A stretch of 64,000 bases of DNA from Castor canadensis (GCF_047511655.1 NC_133390.1:161174583-161238582); one strand, 5' to 3'; positions 34,206-46,450 are shown, numbered from the stretch's first letter. The notes: generated by a model not told the origin, from the letters alone. Numbers and translations: made by a program.

Positions 34206-35769
34206 CCACACTGTCTCCCAGAGGAACTTCTGGAGGAACAGGCTCTAGGAAGGAAGGCTAGAGAAAGAGGCACAGAAGACACCAGAAGTGGCTGAGGAGA
34301 GGCAGCAGTCATATGGATGTGTCCTCATGGGGAGGGTAGGTCCAAGAAGCCCTAAAAGCTGAGTTCCTATCTGCAGAGGTGAAGAGACCTGCTGTTGCAC
34401 ATGGCTGTGTGAGGACAGCACCTGCTTTCCCTACTGGCCACCACTGCCTGTCACAAGCCTCAAGTCCTTCCCACCCAGAGCCTCCCTCCTCTGCCTCATT
34501 CCACACTGGGCATCACCTCTTCTTTCCTAGCCTCTCTCCTGTCACATGAGCTTTTGGGTATGTACCCACTCTGAAATGCAGCTGTATCCTGGACATAGGC
34601 AGCACAGTAGTGTGAGAGTCCCGCCTAGCAGGAGGAATCAGGAACACATGGACTGAAGTCGCCAAAGTCACTCCAGGCAGAGGAGCTGCACTGGCACAGA
34701 GCTGGGGGCACAAGGAAACGGGGCCTTTGGGAACTAGAGGCTATCACTCCCCTCATCAGATACCCCAACTACTCTGAGGTGGGCACAGCAGGGCCAAGTG
34801 AGCTATCTCTGGCCTACGGCTAAACCTGCCAGGACTCATGGGAGCTGGGGTCTAGTCAGCCAGTTCTGACCCTCAGACAGGGCCCAGCCTCAGAGTCACC
34901 CAGGACAGCAGCTGAGCAGCCATCGGCCCAGCCAGCATGAGGGCTGTGTGAGCTTCTCTGTCCCCAGCCTCTAAAGCCTCTAAAGAGGATTTACTCTGGG
35001 TCCTAGGCAGCAGCTGGGGAGAAGCCACCAGGGACAAACTCAACAGAAGCCAGGGTACTGGGCCTGACCACAGCCTCATCCAAGAGGCCCCAGGAGCACG
35101 GGGCAGAATACATGAACCCTGAGCACAGCCCAGCCTCAGTGAGCCCTAGGGAAACAGCAAACACACAAACAAATACATAGAATGGCGAGCTAGCATCACA
35201 AAGGAGTAAGCAAGATGTGCTGTGGCAGGGTAAGGAACGGGGCAGGTCCCATGGTCTGAACAGTTTTTGATGGCTTGCCCTTTAACCTGAACTAAGCTTT
35301 AGATGGTCTCATGGGACAGGGCAGCTGAAAGACTGGGATCAGAGGAGTCTAAGCAGAGGCACAGGTTCAAAGGTCCCGAGGCAAAGAGAACATCAACGAA
35401 AAAACCAAAAGGTCATGCTGGCTGGACTCAAGGGTGAGGCAGGGGCCAGTGGGAGATAAAACCAAAGAGGTGGGCAGAGGAATTTTGAGTACAGAAGAGG
35501 ATGCCTTTGGCTGCTCTATGGAGGCTGCACCATGGAGGGCAATGTGGCAGCAGGGAGATCTGAGCAGGGCCTGTGCACTCTGGTCCAGGGAGGAAGTCCT
35601 GGCATTGTGGGCCAAAAAGGGCAGGAATTGAAGACCAGGTGATTGGGGGATGTAGTGCAGTAGAGCCAGCTGACCCTGTTCAGGAAAAGGTCCTACCAGC
35701 TGGCTTCCCTAGCACTGAGGCCTGGGAGCCACTTCCTGGCCCAGCAGGAGTCGGGTGGGGCCGTGGGGC

Positions 35770-35885
35770 GCCCGCTCAGTATATAAATATCTTTAATGAA
35801 TAAATAGAAGTGCTTTTAGGGCTGCAGAGTCGTATCATTTCCACCTGCTGTAAAATTTCATTAGAAGCAGGCGCTGCAGGGGAGA
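35770..35885. other. AT-rich unique block, possible conserved element
   Basis: The stretch 'agtatataaatatctttaat', 'tcgtatcatttccacctgct' and 'aaatttcattagaagcagg' stands out as AT-rich, unique sequence inside GC-rich flanks. It has no coding sense. Confidence 0.27.
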
Positions 35886-36524
35886 GGCAGGGCTGCCATA
35901 AATCTGCCTGCCGCCCTCAGCCCTGCCTCACTCTGCCTCACTGGGCTCCCAGCCCACTCAGCCACACTCTCTAGAGAGTCTGGGCCCAGGCACTCTCCCC
36001 CAGCCTTCCTGGGCTGGGGTGGGGGCTGCAGTCCTTCCCGCACACTTAGGTGGGGATGAGGCAGCAATTGGCAGGGGCCTAGCTCTGCCTCACTGTGAAA
36101 TGGTGTTGTCTTCCCACCCCACGGCAGTGCTCACCATGGAGGGATTCCTGGAATGATGGAGCCCGAGAAGCACACATCAGTGTCCAGCTTTGCAAGAGAG
36201 AAAGCAGAGTTCTTGTGGGAGCAGGGACCGTCTCGTCCCCACAGGATCAGCAGACCTCCCATAGTGCCCGCTGTGTCGTTTAGCACCAGCTTCCTTCCCA
36301 GCTCTGCATCAGGCACTGGGCGTGCACCATCAAGCTGAGTCCCAGCTCTCAGCAGCCCATCTTGCAGATGCGTACTCTGTCATCAGTTGGTGACAGAGTC
36401 AGAGGAACACCCAGGACTCTGGGACCACCACAGCCCATTTCTGGTGTTTTTAAGTGTGGTGGAGCTGGGGTTATTTTTTCGAGATTATAAATTATCAGAC
36501 TTCCTGAGTGACAACTACGCACCA

Positions 36525-36665
36525 GTCTCTGAACCGAAGGCCACTGAGCCCAACATTCCCATACATCTTCTGAGGTTGCCCCGCCTACTTCTACTTTACA
36601 AATAAGAAAGGGAAGCACAGAGAAATCAATCAGTTTACCCAAGGTCACACAGGTATGGTGCCAAT
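36525..36665 (-). repeat. MIR SINE, antisense
   Basis: The copy contains 'ttacaaataagaaagggaag' and 'cccaaggtcacacaggtatg'. Confidence 0.6.
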
Positions 36666-36957
36666 GCTGGCTGAGGATCTTCCAACCCCTCCCCTTCGCC
36701 CCTCTGCTACCTTCTCCTAGCCAGTGGGTATAGGGCCAAGAAGCCTAGCCAAAGGGCAGGCCCAGCTGGCCACCTGCCTGGGTTCCCAGTTATCAATTTG
36801 GCCCACTAACTGGCCATGACAGGACATGGCCTGGGCCAGCTGCCTTTCCTCGTTACCTCACCCCAGCCATCTAGAGAAAAAGCCTGAGGGCAGCCTCTGG
36901 CTTCTAGCAGCTGCAAGCAAAAGTCCGTGGAGCTGGGCAAGATTAAAAGATCCGTGG

Positions 36958-37143
36958 AGGCTGGGTAAGGTGGTACTCGCCTGTAATTCCAGGAAGCAAA
37001 GATAGGAGGATTGACGTCCAAGGCCAGCTGGAATTAACTATTAGACCCCCTATAAAAACAAAGAGCAAAAAGGCTGGGGGTGTGACTCAAGTGCTAGAGC
37101 ACCTAGCAAGCACACAGTTCTGAGTTCAATCTCCTGTACCAAG
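36958..37143 (+). mobile_element. Dimeric SINE
   Basis: A 7SL-like left part ('ggctgggtaaggtggtactc', 'gcctgtaattcc') is joined to an ID-like right part ('ggctgggggtgtgactcaag', 'ctagagcacctagcaagc'). Confidence 0.82.
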
Positions 37144-37244
37144 AAATGGATGGAGCACCCCTCACCAGGTGGGCCCTGTGGATGCGCGCACTGCCTGAGC
37201 CCTTCCAGGCTGGCCCAGGAAGGCCACCCGGGCAGCAGCCACCA

Positions 37245-37400
37245 GGCATGGAGGCTAGAGCCAGGCTTCCCTGTTCAAATCTCAGCCTGCCTCTCTCCCT
37301 GGCTATGTGGCCCTGAGCAAGTCACTTCCCCTCCTGAGCCTCAGTTTCCCCATCTGTCGTGACAGTACTCTCACTGTCTAGACCTACAACACACCGGTGC
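37245..37400 (+). repeat. MIR SINE
   Basis: The stretch 'ctgagcaagtcacttcccct' then 'cctcagtttccccatctgtc' is the diagnostic MIR core. Confidence 0.7.
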
Positions 37401-37904
37401 ACACAGAGGCCAGAGCGACTGCAGAAAGCTGATCCAAGGTGGGATCAGCGGTGCCCTCATCCTCACTGTTTTCCTGCTCCCTCCCTCTCTAGACTGTGAG
37501 CTGGCTCCTCTTTCTTTATACCTTCCTCAGCCCATCAGCGAGCACCTGGCCCAGGTGCTGTGGGCCCTGTAACGTTAAGGAGCAAAGCCACCATGAACAG
37601 CAGTGCTGCGCACAGCACCGGCTGATGCCCCCCCAGCTCAGCCAGTAGGCTCACCCCATCCCCTGTCCCATGCCCTGTGACTTCCCCCTCCCGTGTCTCC
37701 TGACTGGACTAGCTGCTGCCCTCCCTGGGAAGAGGAAACACAGTCCTGCCATCCTGGGGAGACAACTCGCCCTCAGAGCAGGTGGATGCCCCCACACTGC
37801 CCTTAGGTGCCCCCCACTGGTGCATTCCCAGGCCCTGAGAGCCTCTCTGGCCTGTGGACGGGCGATGGAGTGCAGGGCTGGGCTGGGGCAGGCAAAGTGT
37901 TTCT

Positions 37905-38390
37905 GGGCTCTCTCTGTGTGCCAGGCCATGTATTGGGCTATGGGGACAAAGAAGTGCCAGAGGCAGACAGGCACCCAGCTGCTGCCTTTCATGGAGTGGG
38001 AGAACAAGCAAGAATGAACAAACAAGGCAGCTGGATATGGGTGAGGAGCTGTAAGGAAGAGCGAAGAGAGCACCTGGAAGGAAAGGTGGCTGCTCTGCTC
38101 TGGATGGTCAGGGAGGGCCTTTCCAGGGAGGGACGTCAGAGTTGAGACTAGACTGATGAGCAGAGCAGCTGCCAGGAGAAATTGGGAGTGTTTGTGGCTG
38201 GGGAAATAGCAAGTGCAAAGGCCCTGAGACAGGCATGTGCTTCAGATCTTCAAGGAACAGCCAGATGTGTGTGTGAAGAAATGAAGTTACAGAGGTGAGC
38301 AGGGCCTTGTTGGCCTCCTGCATGCATTGGAGGGTATCGAGTGTGTGGGGGGATATAACAACTAAGCCAGGGAGGGAGAGGGGACAGGTG
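37905..38390. repeat. Old LINE-type repeat (L2-like 3' end plus extension)
   Basis: The start resembles the antisense L2 end ('gtgtgccaggccatgtattg'). It continues with a well-known repeat phrase ('aatagcaagtgcaaaggccc', 'tgagacaggcatgtgctt'). Open frames in several frames across this region are probably by-products. Family assignment is uncertain. Confidence 0.45.
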
Positions 38391-38754
38391 AAGGGAGGGA
38401 GAAGAGATGATGAAGGAGGGAATGGCAAAGACTGCAAAAGGCAGCCCCCAGTCATCTTCCATGTCCCTTCCTGTTACCTTCAAGCACCAACCTGGGCTCA
38501 CAATGGTCAGACAACAGACACGAAAACACCCAAGGGTGGGATGCAGAGGTTCTGGGGACACCAAGTTATGGCCGGAGGATCCATGCCTCTTACCTTGGAT
38601 CAGGAACAAAGGTTGAGTAGAATCTGTACAGGATAAAAGACCAGAAGGGCTCCTGGGAGAGGCGATGAGAGGATCCAACGCATGGCCGTCAGAAAGTGCT
38701 GACCTTTCTGAGCTGTGGCCTTAAAACCACAAAGCTAAGAAGCTATCACCAAGA

Positions 38755-38880
38755 CTCTGGGAATGGCAAGCTGTCACCACCCCCACCTTATGGACAAGAA
38801 AGCTGTGGGAAAAGGAGAGGCTGGACAGGCACATAGTTGTTGCAGATGAGGGCTAAGACTTGAACTCTAAGCCCAAGACT
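38755..38880 (-). repeat. MIR SINE, antisense
   Basis: The order 'ccttatggacaagaaagctg' ... 'ggctaagacttgaactctaa' fits antisense MIR, in diverged form. Confidence 0.45.
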
Positions 38881-39809
38881 GGACAGTAGAACATATTTCC
38901 CATCATTATGGGCCCTGGGGAGTGCACATAGCAGGCGAGGGAGCAGACACAGGCTGTCAGAGGTGCACAAAAACAATGGGTACAGAGCAGCCCTTCTTCC
39001 TGGGCACCACGACAGGCTTCATGGAGGAAGCAGAACTGACTTAGCCATGAGGGGTCGTGAGCATCTGATGGGTGGAAAATTGAGCAAGGAGAAGCATGGT
39101 AAAGGCCTGGAGAGGGGAGCCTGCAGCTGTGGGGGCAATGAGGCAGTTCCAGGGTGCAGGGCAGGGAAGAGGAAGGGGGTGCAGCTAGGGGGTCTGGGAG
39201 CTGTAAGGAGCCAGTTAGGAAGCTTGGGTGCTGAGGACAAGTACTCACTCTTTCTGAAGAGCAGAGGAGCCCTGCGGAGAGGCAGGTCAGGTGAGTGAGT
39301 CTCACAACCCCTCCTGTCTTGGGTGTCATGAGAGACGGGGCAGCTCTAGGGCCTGGAAGAGCAGGACAGGGTACCTCTGGGGAAGTGTGGTGGTGACTTC
39401 AAACAGAGCAGTGACCCTGGAGTGATGAGCAGATGATGTACTTCAGGGCTGTCATGGGGTCAGAGTGGGCCCAGCCTGGCTGGGGGAAGGGGCTAAGGAC
39501 AGAGGTCAGATCCCCTAGACAGTCAGCTTGGCCATGAAGCCTGGCCAGAGACAGAAGCTATTCCTTCCTCCATCCCTCCCACCAACTTTCCTTCTTTCCA
39601 TCCAGCATGTACTAGTCCCTCAGGCCAGTCCCTCTCTGTGTGGGACACAGAATTACTGGCCTGTTCCCAGCTCTCCTGGGGGAGACCATGTGACAACCCA
39701 GTGGCACAAGCACATGTGACAAGAGAAAATCAGGAGGTGGAGGGAGAGGAGGGGAGGGAAGGCCCTCTCCATCTCGGGACAGTGGATCTGCAATGTCATC
39801 ATCCCAAAC

Positions 39810-39925
39810 AGAGGACACTGCATTATTAGTGTTATTAATTATCATTAATCTAATTAAACAGCAATTACAATTAAGAACACAGTGATAAAAATGCCACCTT
39901 GGATTTAAATGGCCCTTCTCCTCCA
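39810..39925. other. Homeodomain-site-rich block, candidate enhancer
   Basis: A cluster of TAAT/ATTA cores lies in about 70 bp ('gcattattagtgttattaat', 'tatcattaatctaattaaac', 'agcaattacaattaagaac'). It is followed by 'ggatttaaatggcccttc'. No repeat was recognised. Such clustering is typical of conserved developmental enhancers. Confidence 0.35.
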
Positions 39926-40139
39926 GCACAAAAGTGAGTGATGACCCCGGACTCAGCCCGCACCCCACTGTGGCACAGTGCTTGAAGTAGGTGCCCTGCC
40001 AGCCCTGGGTTCAAAGTCACAGCTCGGAGATCAGGACAAACTGAGTCCTGGAGAGAGGAAATGACAGGCACCAGGCCACTCGCAAGTCTGCAGTAAAGTA
40101 GATTGAAACGAAGAGGTCGATTCCCAGCCACCTCCCAGC

Positions 40140-40300
40140 AATCTCCATCCCTAACGGCTTTTTAAAAAAAATTTTTTCTGGGAAAAAGCAGCTGTCAGAG
40201 ACAGCCATGCTAGTCCAGATTAAACAAGGCAAATTCTATCGGAACAGAATCCGAGCACTGTGAACACCTAATTACATAGTCTGGAATGAAACACGGGCAG
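40140..40300. other. AT-rich unique block, possible conserved element
   Basis: The phrases 'ccctaacggctttttaaaaa', 'cagattaaacaaggcaaatt' and 'cacctaattacatagtctgg' occur in apparently repeat-free sequence close to the block at 39.8 kb. Confidence 0.27.
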
Positions 40301-41068
40301 GGAAACTGAAATGTGAACAAACAGAGCAGTGACACAGCATCGATGCCCTCCCCGTCACCTGAGTTGTTGTCTCGAGGCCTTCAGACAAGCTGGATCTTCT
40401 GGTCCCTAAATAGGGTCCCTTTCCTCCTCACATCCACACCTCCCCTCCACCCCCAGCAACCAGGCAGGCTTCAGAAGCCAACAGGGAGACTGGCAAGTGG
40501 ACATCGGAGCAGGTGCAAGGTGTTCTTCCAAGAACCTCACAGAAGACAGGTGTCATTTCACCTTGACAACAGGGACAGTCAGGGTCCAGCAAGATAGGGC
40601 AGAGCAGGGCTGCCACCCACACCTGCCTGACCTGGGAGCCAGGGCTCTGTCCAGGGGCCCTCCTATAGGTGCTGCTTCTCTTCCAGCCAGATGCCCAGAG
40701 TTCTGTCCCCAGCAGGTTTTGTCCCATTCAAGACTGGCCAGGTGCTGGCTCTGCTGGCGCTGCCCAGCGTGAGATTCTGTGACTACACCTTGGTCTTGGG
40801 CTGGATTGGGAGTGTGAAGGCAGAGGTTCCTGTCCACTTGCATCTCCACCTTCTCCACACTGGCCATGCCAGGACAGACACCACTGTGTGGTGAGCTCAG
40901 AGTTCAGTCCTCCACATTTGTTAAGCTTCTCCCTGTGCAGGGCATGATTCTAAGCTCTGGAGAGACAGAGATGAGCTCACAGACAATGGTCCCAATGCTG
41001 AGACAACGAGCGAAGGGACAGAAAGACACTAGACAGCCCAACAAGAGGAGAGTTTAGAGATGCAGTCA

Positions 41069-41166
41069 TTTTTTTTAATTCATTTTTTGCAGTGTTGGGG
41101 AAATCAAAACCCAGGTCTTCATGTATGTTAGGCAAGTGTTCTCTCACTAAGCTACATTCCTAGCCC
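41069..41166 (-). mobile_element. ID-like SINE monomer, antisense
   Basis: A T-rich tail is followed by 'tcaaaacccaggtcttcatg' and 'taggcaagtgttctctcact', then 'aagctacattcctagccct'. Confidence 0.8.
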
Positions 41167-41215
41167 TAAATGATAGGATTTTTGTTTTTAAGAAGGAAGC
41201 ATGAACTTGTCATTT

Positions 41216-41292
41216 TATGTACTGGGGCTTGAACTTAGGGCCTCGCGCTTGCTAGACAGGCATTCTACCACTTAAGCCACTCCACCAGCCTA
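41216..41292 (-). mobile_element. ID-like SINE fragment, antisense
   Basis: The motifs 'ggcttgaacttagggcctcg' and 'cattctaccacttaagccac' match the ID-like half of the dimeric SINE. Confidence 0.8.
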
Positions 41293-41339
41293 AGTAATAT
41301 AATCACTGATGGAAGAAAATAAACAAGGTAATGAGATAA

Positions 41340-41356
41340 AGAGAGAGAGAGAGAGA
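41340..41356. repeat. (GA)n microsatellite
   Basis: This is a short GA run. Confidence 0.85.
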
Positions 41357-42017
41357 TGAGGTGGCTTCCAGATGGTTCTGAAAGACCTTCTCAGAAGAGA
41401 GGATATTTGAACCAAGACCTATGGGAGCAGGCATGGAAGGAAAAGGAGGAATGTTCTAGAAAGAGGGCAGAGAGAGTGCAAACTGAATGAGCCAATGAAT
41501 GGATTGATAGCTAATTAGCAGGCAAATGCACAGAAGGAGGTCTGCTTGTGAGAAGACAGGCCTCACAGGTTGAAGCCCAGAAGGCTCCCTGGAGGCCTTC
41601 CATAAGGTCCTTATCTTTGATGGTAATGGCCACTGTGGGCCCATTGTTCACCCAGCCTCTGATCCTCCCTCAGCCTAAGCTCCTCCCTCTACTCTCCTCT
41701 TCTCTCAGCTCTGGCCCTCCCACCTGAGTGGCTTCCTCCAAGGTGACTTTGATGGTTCTTTGTCGTTGGTATTAGTGTGCTGTTAATAATAATTATCCCT
41801 CACCTTCCTCTGTGCCTTATCTCTCAATGTAGGCTAGGGACCCAAGAAAAAGTCCTTGGGCTCTCCAATCCTTGGGTTCTAACCCTGTGAATGGAGAGTG
41901 TGAAGTCCACCCACAGCCTCAGGGTTCTGCCTCTTCAAGGCCTTGGTCTTGAAGATTCCAGCCATCTCGTATGAGCTGGAACAAGCAGCTGCTCTCCTGA
42001 GCCCCCATGGTAACAGC

Positions 42018-42230
42018 TAAGCTACAGAGTGGCACAAGCCTGTAGTCCCAGCTACTCCAGAGGCAGAGGTAGGAGAATCAAGGCCTAAAGCCAGCACACA
42101 TAAAAGCATGAGACTCTATCTGAAAAACTAATAAAAGCAAAAGGGCTGGGAGTGTGGCTCAAGCACTTGCCTAGTAAGCATGAGAGACTCTGAGTTCAAA
42201 CCCCATTACTGGAGAGAGAGAGAGAGAGAA
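42018..42230 (+). mobile_element. Dimeric SINE ending in (GA)n
   Basis: A 7SL-like part ('agcctgtagtcccagctact') and an ID-like part ('gctgggagtgtggctcaagc') are followed by 'gttcaaaccccattactgga' and (GA)n (about 42212-42228). Confidence 0.85.
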
Positions 42231-42404
42231 ATATTAGTGGCACCCCAGCCACCATATCACTTCCCACACATTGGCATGTGGACTTCGCACCACAACCTAC
42301 AGGATGGGATTATTACTGACCACTCCTTTCCAGACTCAGAAACTGGGCCCAAGAAGGCACTGAGATCAAGGTCAGAAGGCCAGAAGTGATGCAGTGGGCC
42401 TACA

Positions 42405-42565
42405 GCTGTGCTTCAACACAAATGTCCCAATTCTGCTGGTTGTATCATTTCAGAAAATGCACACGACAGTATTCATGGGTGCTGGCTGAACAAATTCTGT
42501 GCAACTTTTCTGTAAGTTTGAGATTAGTTCAAAATTTCAAAATGCTTGAAACATTCAAAGTACAA
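42405..42565 (+). repeat. Old L1-type 3' fragment
   Basis: The phrase 'tgcaacttttctgtaagttt' followed by 'agttcaaaatttcaaaatg' resembles the old-L1 3' end ('...caacttttctgtaaatctaaaatt...'). Confidence 0.45.
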
Positions 42566-42639
42566 AAAACCAATCAAACAAACAAAAAAACTTGCACTCC
42601 TGCCATGCTGGGTGGGGCCAGACTCACTAGGACTAGGTG

Positions 42640-42760
42640 ACTCACTGGCCTTGTGAGGAAGGTGGTATTTTACTCTGCAGTTTGCAAACAGGGAAACAGA
42701 AGCTCAGAGCTGTCCAACTGTCTTCTGAGGCCACACAGCCAGCAAGGGACAGGATGCCTG
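42640..42760 (-). repeat. MIR SINE, antisense
   Basis: The stretch 'gcaaacagggaaacagaagc' then 'aggccacacagccagcaagg' is typical antisense MIR. Confidence 0.58.
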
Positions 42761-43039
42761 CCATTGTGGACACTCCCCAGAGAGGCGGAGGGACCAGGAG
42801 GTCGGGGAATGGGCAGGGGGCTCCAGAGGATGGAGATGGAAGGAAAGGCCTCTGGGGACAGACAGGAATGCTGGATGCCCACTTCAGGGACTAGGACACT
42901 GAACCCAATGCCACCCCTACCCCTGCCCTTCAGGCCCTCAGTCCTCACCAGGAAGGGAGGACTCCCACCCGGTCAAAGACTGATTGATCCTCCACGGTCC
43001 CTGGAGCTGGTCCCCTCATCCGTACCTCGAACTGCTGCG

Positions 43040-43140
43040 TGTTTTCTTGTCTCTGATTGTAAACAGATTTGACTAAAGAGGTAAATTAGAAGTTAATTAG
43101 AGAGAACATGATTGATGAGGCAGTTGGCTGTGACTGGGAG
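43040..43140. other. AT-rich unique block, possible conserved element
   Basis: The stretch 'tctgattgtaaacagatttg', 'aggtaaattagaagttaatt' and 'gaacatgattgatgaggcag' is repeat-free, with forkhead- and homeodomain-like cores. Confidence 0.28.
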
Positions 43141-43934
43141 GCATGGAAAGGATGGGGCTCCCTGTGTGGAGGAGAGGGATGAAGGAGAGCAGAAGAAAGA
43201 TTCATAGGCGGGGCTCTGCAGGGTGAGGGGCTGGCTCAAGGCTGTCCTTTCTCCTAGGCTCAAGGGTCAAGGCAGTGCCCCTGGGCATGACATCCCAGAT
43301 GGAGCAGTCCAGGAGACCTTGCAGCTAGGGGTCAGGCCATGCTGGACTGGGATGCAGCAGTCAAGTTCTCTTGCACGTGGCCCAAAGCTTCTTCCTGGTG
43401 TGCAGCCTGGCTATCAGACATTTATGACAATGTAAGGTTGACACTGTGTCTCCATTTTCCAGACTAGGCAATTGAGATTTGGAGCTGAGCCAAGTCTAGC
43501 TGTGTGCCAAGTCCAACCTCGAGGGTCTTCCTATAGCACCCTGCTTGCACACCTCCAACAATGGTGAGCTCACTTCCTCCCACAGAGTCAGGACAGGGCT
43601 GACTATGGGATCATCAGTCTTTTCTTTGTCCCAATGTACCTTCCTACAGCTCCGCCTCCAGGGCCCAGCTCTGCCATTTGCCTGCCTCCTTCACATCCCA
43701 GAACAAAGACCACAGTGTGAGGAGGGACCTTCAATGTTGTCCTATCCAACTCACTCATTCTCCCAGGGACTGAGCCCCGAGAAGGGTGTAGAACACCTGA
43801 GTGACACAGTGAAGGAGAGTCACTGCAGAGGCCGGGCTCACCAATGTCTGAAGTACCAGATCTGGCCCAATGTTGGCTTCCCAGCTGACTTTGCACCTCT
43901 TCATTACTCCACTTATGATTTCCCTTTGCATTCA

Positions 43935-44310
43935 TCCCGAAAGATTTACTGAGTCCAGGCTTTGTGTAAGGCTCCAAGAGCACAGGAGTGAGAAAAGCAG
44001 GCAGAGCAGCTGACGTGGAGGTGCTCAGAGCCCAGGGTGCAGCCTGCAGAACTGCAAAGGAGCTGTCAGAGCTGCTGGGAGGCCTTGCAGGAAGAGCTGG
44101 CACTCCAGGAAGTGGCACTGGAGGGCAGAGGGAACTTGCACTGGGAGGGAGTGTGGAACATTCTAAAGCTGCCAGAAGGCCACGGGGCTAGAAGAGAGGA
44201 CAAGGAGGAGCTAGAAGCCAGCAAGGTCACATACGGAATTCCAGGGTGCTGAGGAGGCTGTTTGGATTTCATTGTAAGTGGTGGGAGAGTTGTTCAGTTA
44301 CAGAGGCAGT
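43935..44310 (-). repeat. L2-like LINE remnant, antisense
   Basis: The start 'tactgagtccaggctttgtg' ... 'gctccaagagcacaggagtg' resembles the antisense L2 3' end. The rest is diverged. Confidence 0.4.
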
Positions 44311-45339
44311 CGGTCAGTTTGCTTCTGCAGCTGGTGAGAGATGGGGGGCGTGGGCCAGGTAGCGAGAGAGAGAGTGAGTCCAGGGTTCAGTGAGACTCAG
44401 TGCTCAGGGATGGATTAGATCTGAGGGTGTGAGAGGGAAGATGGCGGAGGCTCTCCCTCCTGAGATGCGGAAACCACGAGAGCTCAGACTGGAGGGGAAG
44501 GTGGCACTCAGTGTGGGGCCTGTTTAGGAGTGGATGTAGGACCCTCAAGAGACGGGCGAGTCCTGTGCCACAGTGTTGGTGGCCTCACCCAGGTGAGCGT
44601 GTATGATGCGCAGGCCCCTCGCATCCCGGTGCCCTTGCTCTGGTCATGGAGGCTGTGTCCTTCTTGAAAGGAGTAGAAGCATCCTGGGTGGGGGACCAGG
44701 GCTGGGCAGACGGCCAAGCAGTACAGAGACTGTGTGCTCCTGGTAGTGCCACAGGGGCCACCTGTCCCAGGCAGTGGCCTGGACATCCCTAGTATTTTCA
44801 GAGTCTTCAAATTCCTCCAGACCTACACGAGCCCGCCTAAGAACGTCGTCTAAATCCCCCTGTGACACAGGAAGTTGGGCTCTGATCGACTTTGGCCAGG
44901 GCAGACATAACTATGGATGGCTCCTGGCACTGTGGCGAGCGATAGGTGTGAACTTGCGACCTCATGAGGTCAGGAAGGTGGAGAGAACCCTACTCAGGGG
45001 CCTCTGGGGACCTGGTCCCTGTCTTCACTATCACTCACACACCTCACCCAGTGCAGGGATAGGGCACAGGAAGAGGGAGGGGTGACTCTCAGAGACTGGC
45101 CAGCTGGCTCCTGCATGTTCCACCCCAGGGGCCTGGGAAGCACAGGTGCAGTGATGGAATCACAGAAACAAGAGGTGCTGAGGCCAGGGTCAAGCTGGGC
45201 TCCCAAGATGCACCCTGGTTATTAGGTGGCCTTTTTGGGGACATAGGCCTTCCAACCTTTCTCCTGGCCACTGCTGGCTGCTAGTGGCCATTGGGGATGC
45301 AAGAGGGAGGACTGCAATGGAGGGAAGTGGGACCCCAAG

Positions 45340-45480
45340 ATCCAAGCCATCTCTCTGCCTGTTCAAGTGACGTGCAGCCTCAGAAGTCCTTCCCTGGGCC
45401 TCAGTTTCCCCACCTGTACAATGAGATAGTGGAATCAGATGACAACCAGAGTCCCTGAAAGCTATGGATTATCCTATCAG
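45340..45480 (+). repeat. MIR SINE
   Basis: The diagnostic core is 'ctgggcctcagtttccccac' then 'ctgtacaatgagatagtg'. Confidence 0.6.
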
Positions 45481-45499
45481 GAGCAAAGACAAATAAATC

Positions 45500-45700
45500 A
45501 ATGGCTAATATTTATTAAGCAACTGCTGTGTGCCTGTGCTGAATCCATGCTTCTTGTGCATTTGTCATTTAATCGTCACAAAGGCTCACATCTCCTCTAG
45601 AGATTAGGAAACAGGGGCTCAGGAAGGCAAGTAACTTTCTTAGGATCACACAGCAGGATGGACCAAGGCTGGATTCAAGGCCACCTCTGTCTGGCATACA
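45500..45700 (-). repeat. MIR SINE, antisense (nearly complete)
   Basis: The series 'taatatttattaagcaactg', 'tctagagattaggaaacagg', 'cttaggatcacacagcagga' and 'gctggattcaaggccacctc' is in order. Confidence 0.72.
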
Positions 45701-45794
45701 CATGTGAGCCTGTACCCCATCAGAGTCGCACCCGGCAAGGTTAGGGAAGTGGGTGGCATTTTGGGGACAGGGCTGCACAAGTAGCTGAGAGGAA

Positions 45795-45975
45795 GAGTGC
45801 AGTGAATTTGGAATCAGTAAGAATAAGCAATTGTGCAACTCAGATTGAGTCTCCTTAACCCTCCTATCTCAGTTTGTTCATCAGTAAAATGGGGACACCC
45901 ACAGCCCCTGCCTCAAGGCAGTTTAAGTGAGGCACAGTCTGTCTGCTCAATAGGTGCTTAGATTCTATCTCATTT
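45795..45975 (+). repeat. MIR SINE
   Basis: The text 'cagtttgttcatcagtaaaa', 'tggggacacccacagcccct' and 'gctcaataggtgcttagatt' follows sense MIR. Confidence 0.66.
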
Positions 45976-45999
45976 GCTCCTCCTTCTAGGGGAAGGAGA

Positions 46000-46095
46000 A
46001 GGAAGGAGAGGGGCACATCTCTCAGACAAGGAAACTGAGTCTGTGAGAAAAGAGACTTGCTCAAAGCCACACATGGTCAGGATCTGAATGAATGG
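46000..46095 (-). repeat. MIR SINE fragment, antisense
   Basis: The text 'agacaaggaaactgagtctg' and 'gctcaaagccacacatggtc' matches MIR. Confidence 0.55.
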
Positions 46096-46319
46096 TAAGA
46101 GCTCTCACCACTCACCTCAGCAGAGCAGATGTCTGGTGAATAAGCAATGTTGGACTGATGGACAGAAAAGTGACAATGTGCATGCAGGCCTGGGTGTCTT
46201 CCCTCCAGGAGCCTTAGGATTCTCAGCCTGGCCTCTCGTGAACATCTCTGGGGGATGGGAGGTTTGGAGAACCCTGTACTGAGCAGCATTTGGGACTACA
46301 GCTGGATATTCTCAGGTTA

Positions 46320-46450
46320 GAGGGGAATTTATCCCCTCCTCGAGCAGCCAAGGTGCGATTTATCGGCCTTGGCAATTCCATGAAAGACCGAAGCAGCTTC
46401 CAGCCATCTAAGTCTAATTACGGGGCATCTCAGTCCAGATTCTTCCAGTA
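46320..46450. other. Unique block with retained CpGs, possible conserved element
   Basis: The stretch 'cctcgagcagccaaggtgcg', 'atttatcggccttggcaatt' and 'aagtctaattacggggcatc' mixes CpGs with TAAT sites. No repeat was recognised. Confidence 0.3.

Larger units (their letters stand above)
40915..41460 (-). repeat. L2-like LINE, antisense, interrupted by two SINEs
   Basis: The left part ('ttctccctgtgcagggcatg', 'agctctggagagacagagat') and the far part ('gaaagaccttctcagaagag', 'tgaaccaagacctatgggag') follow antisense L2 order. ID-like SINEs sit between them. Confidence 0.45.

Noticed and set aside
37651..38145. Overlapping open frames of 100-140 codons on both strands
   Set aside because: All sit over an old LINE-type repeat and GC-rich text. 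Multiple frames open at once argue for chance.
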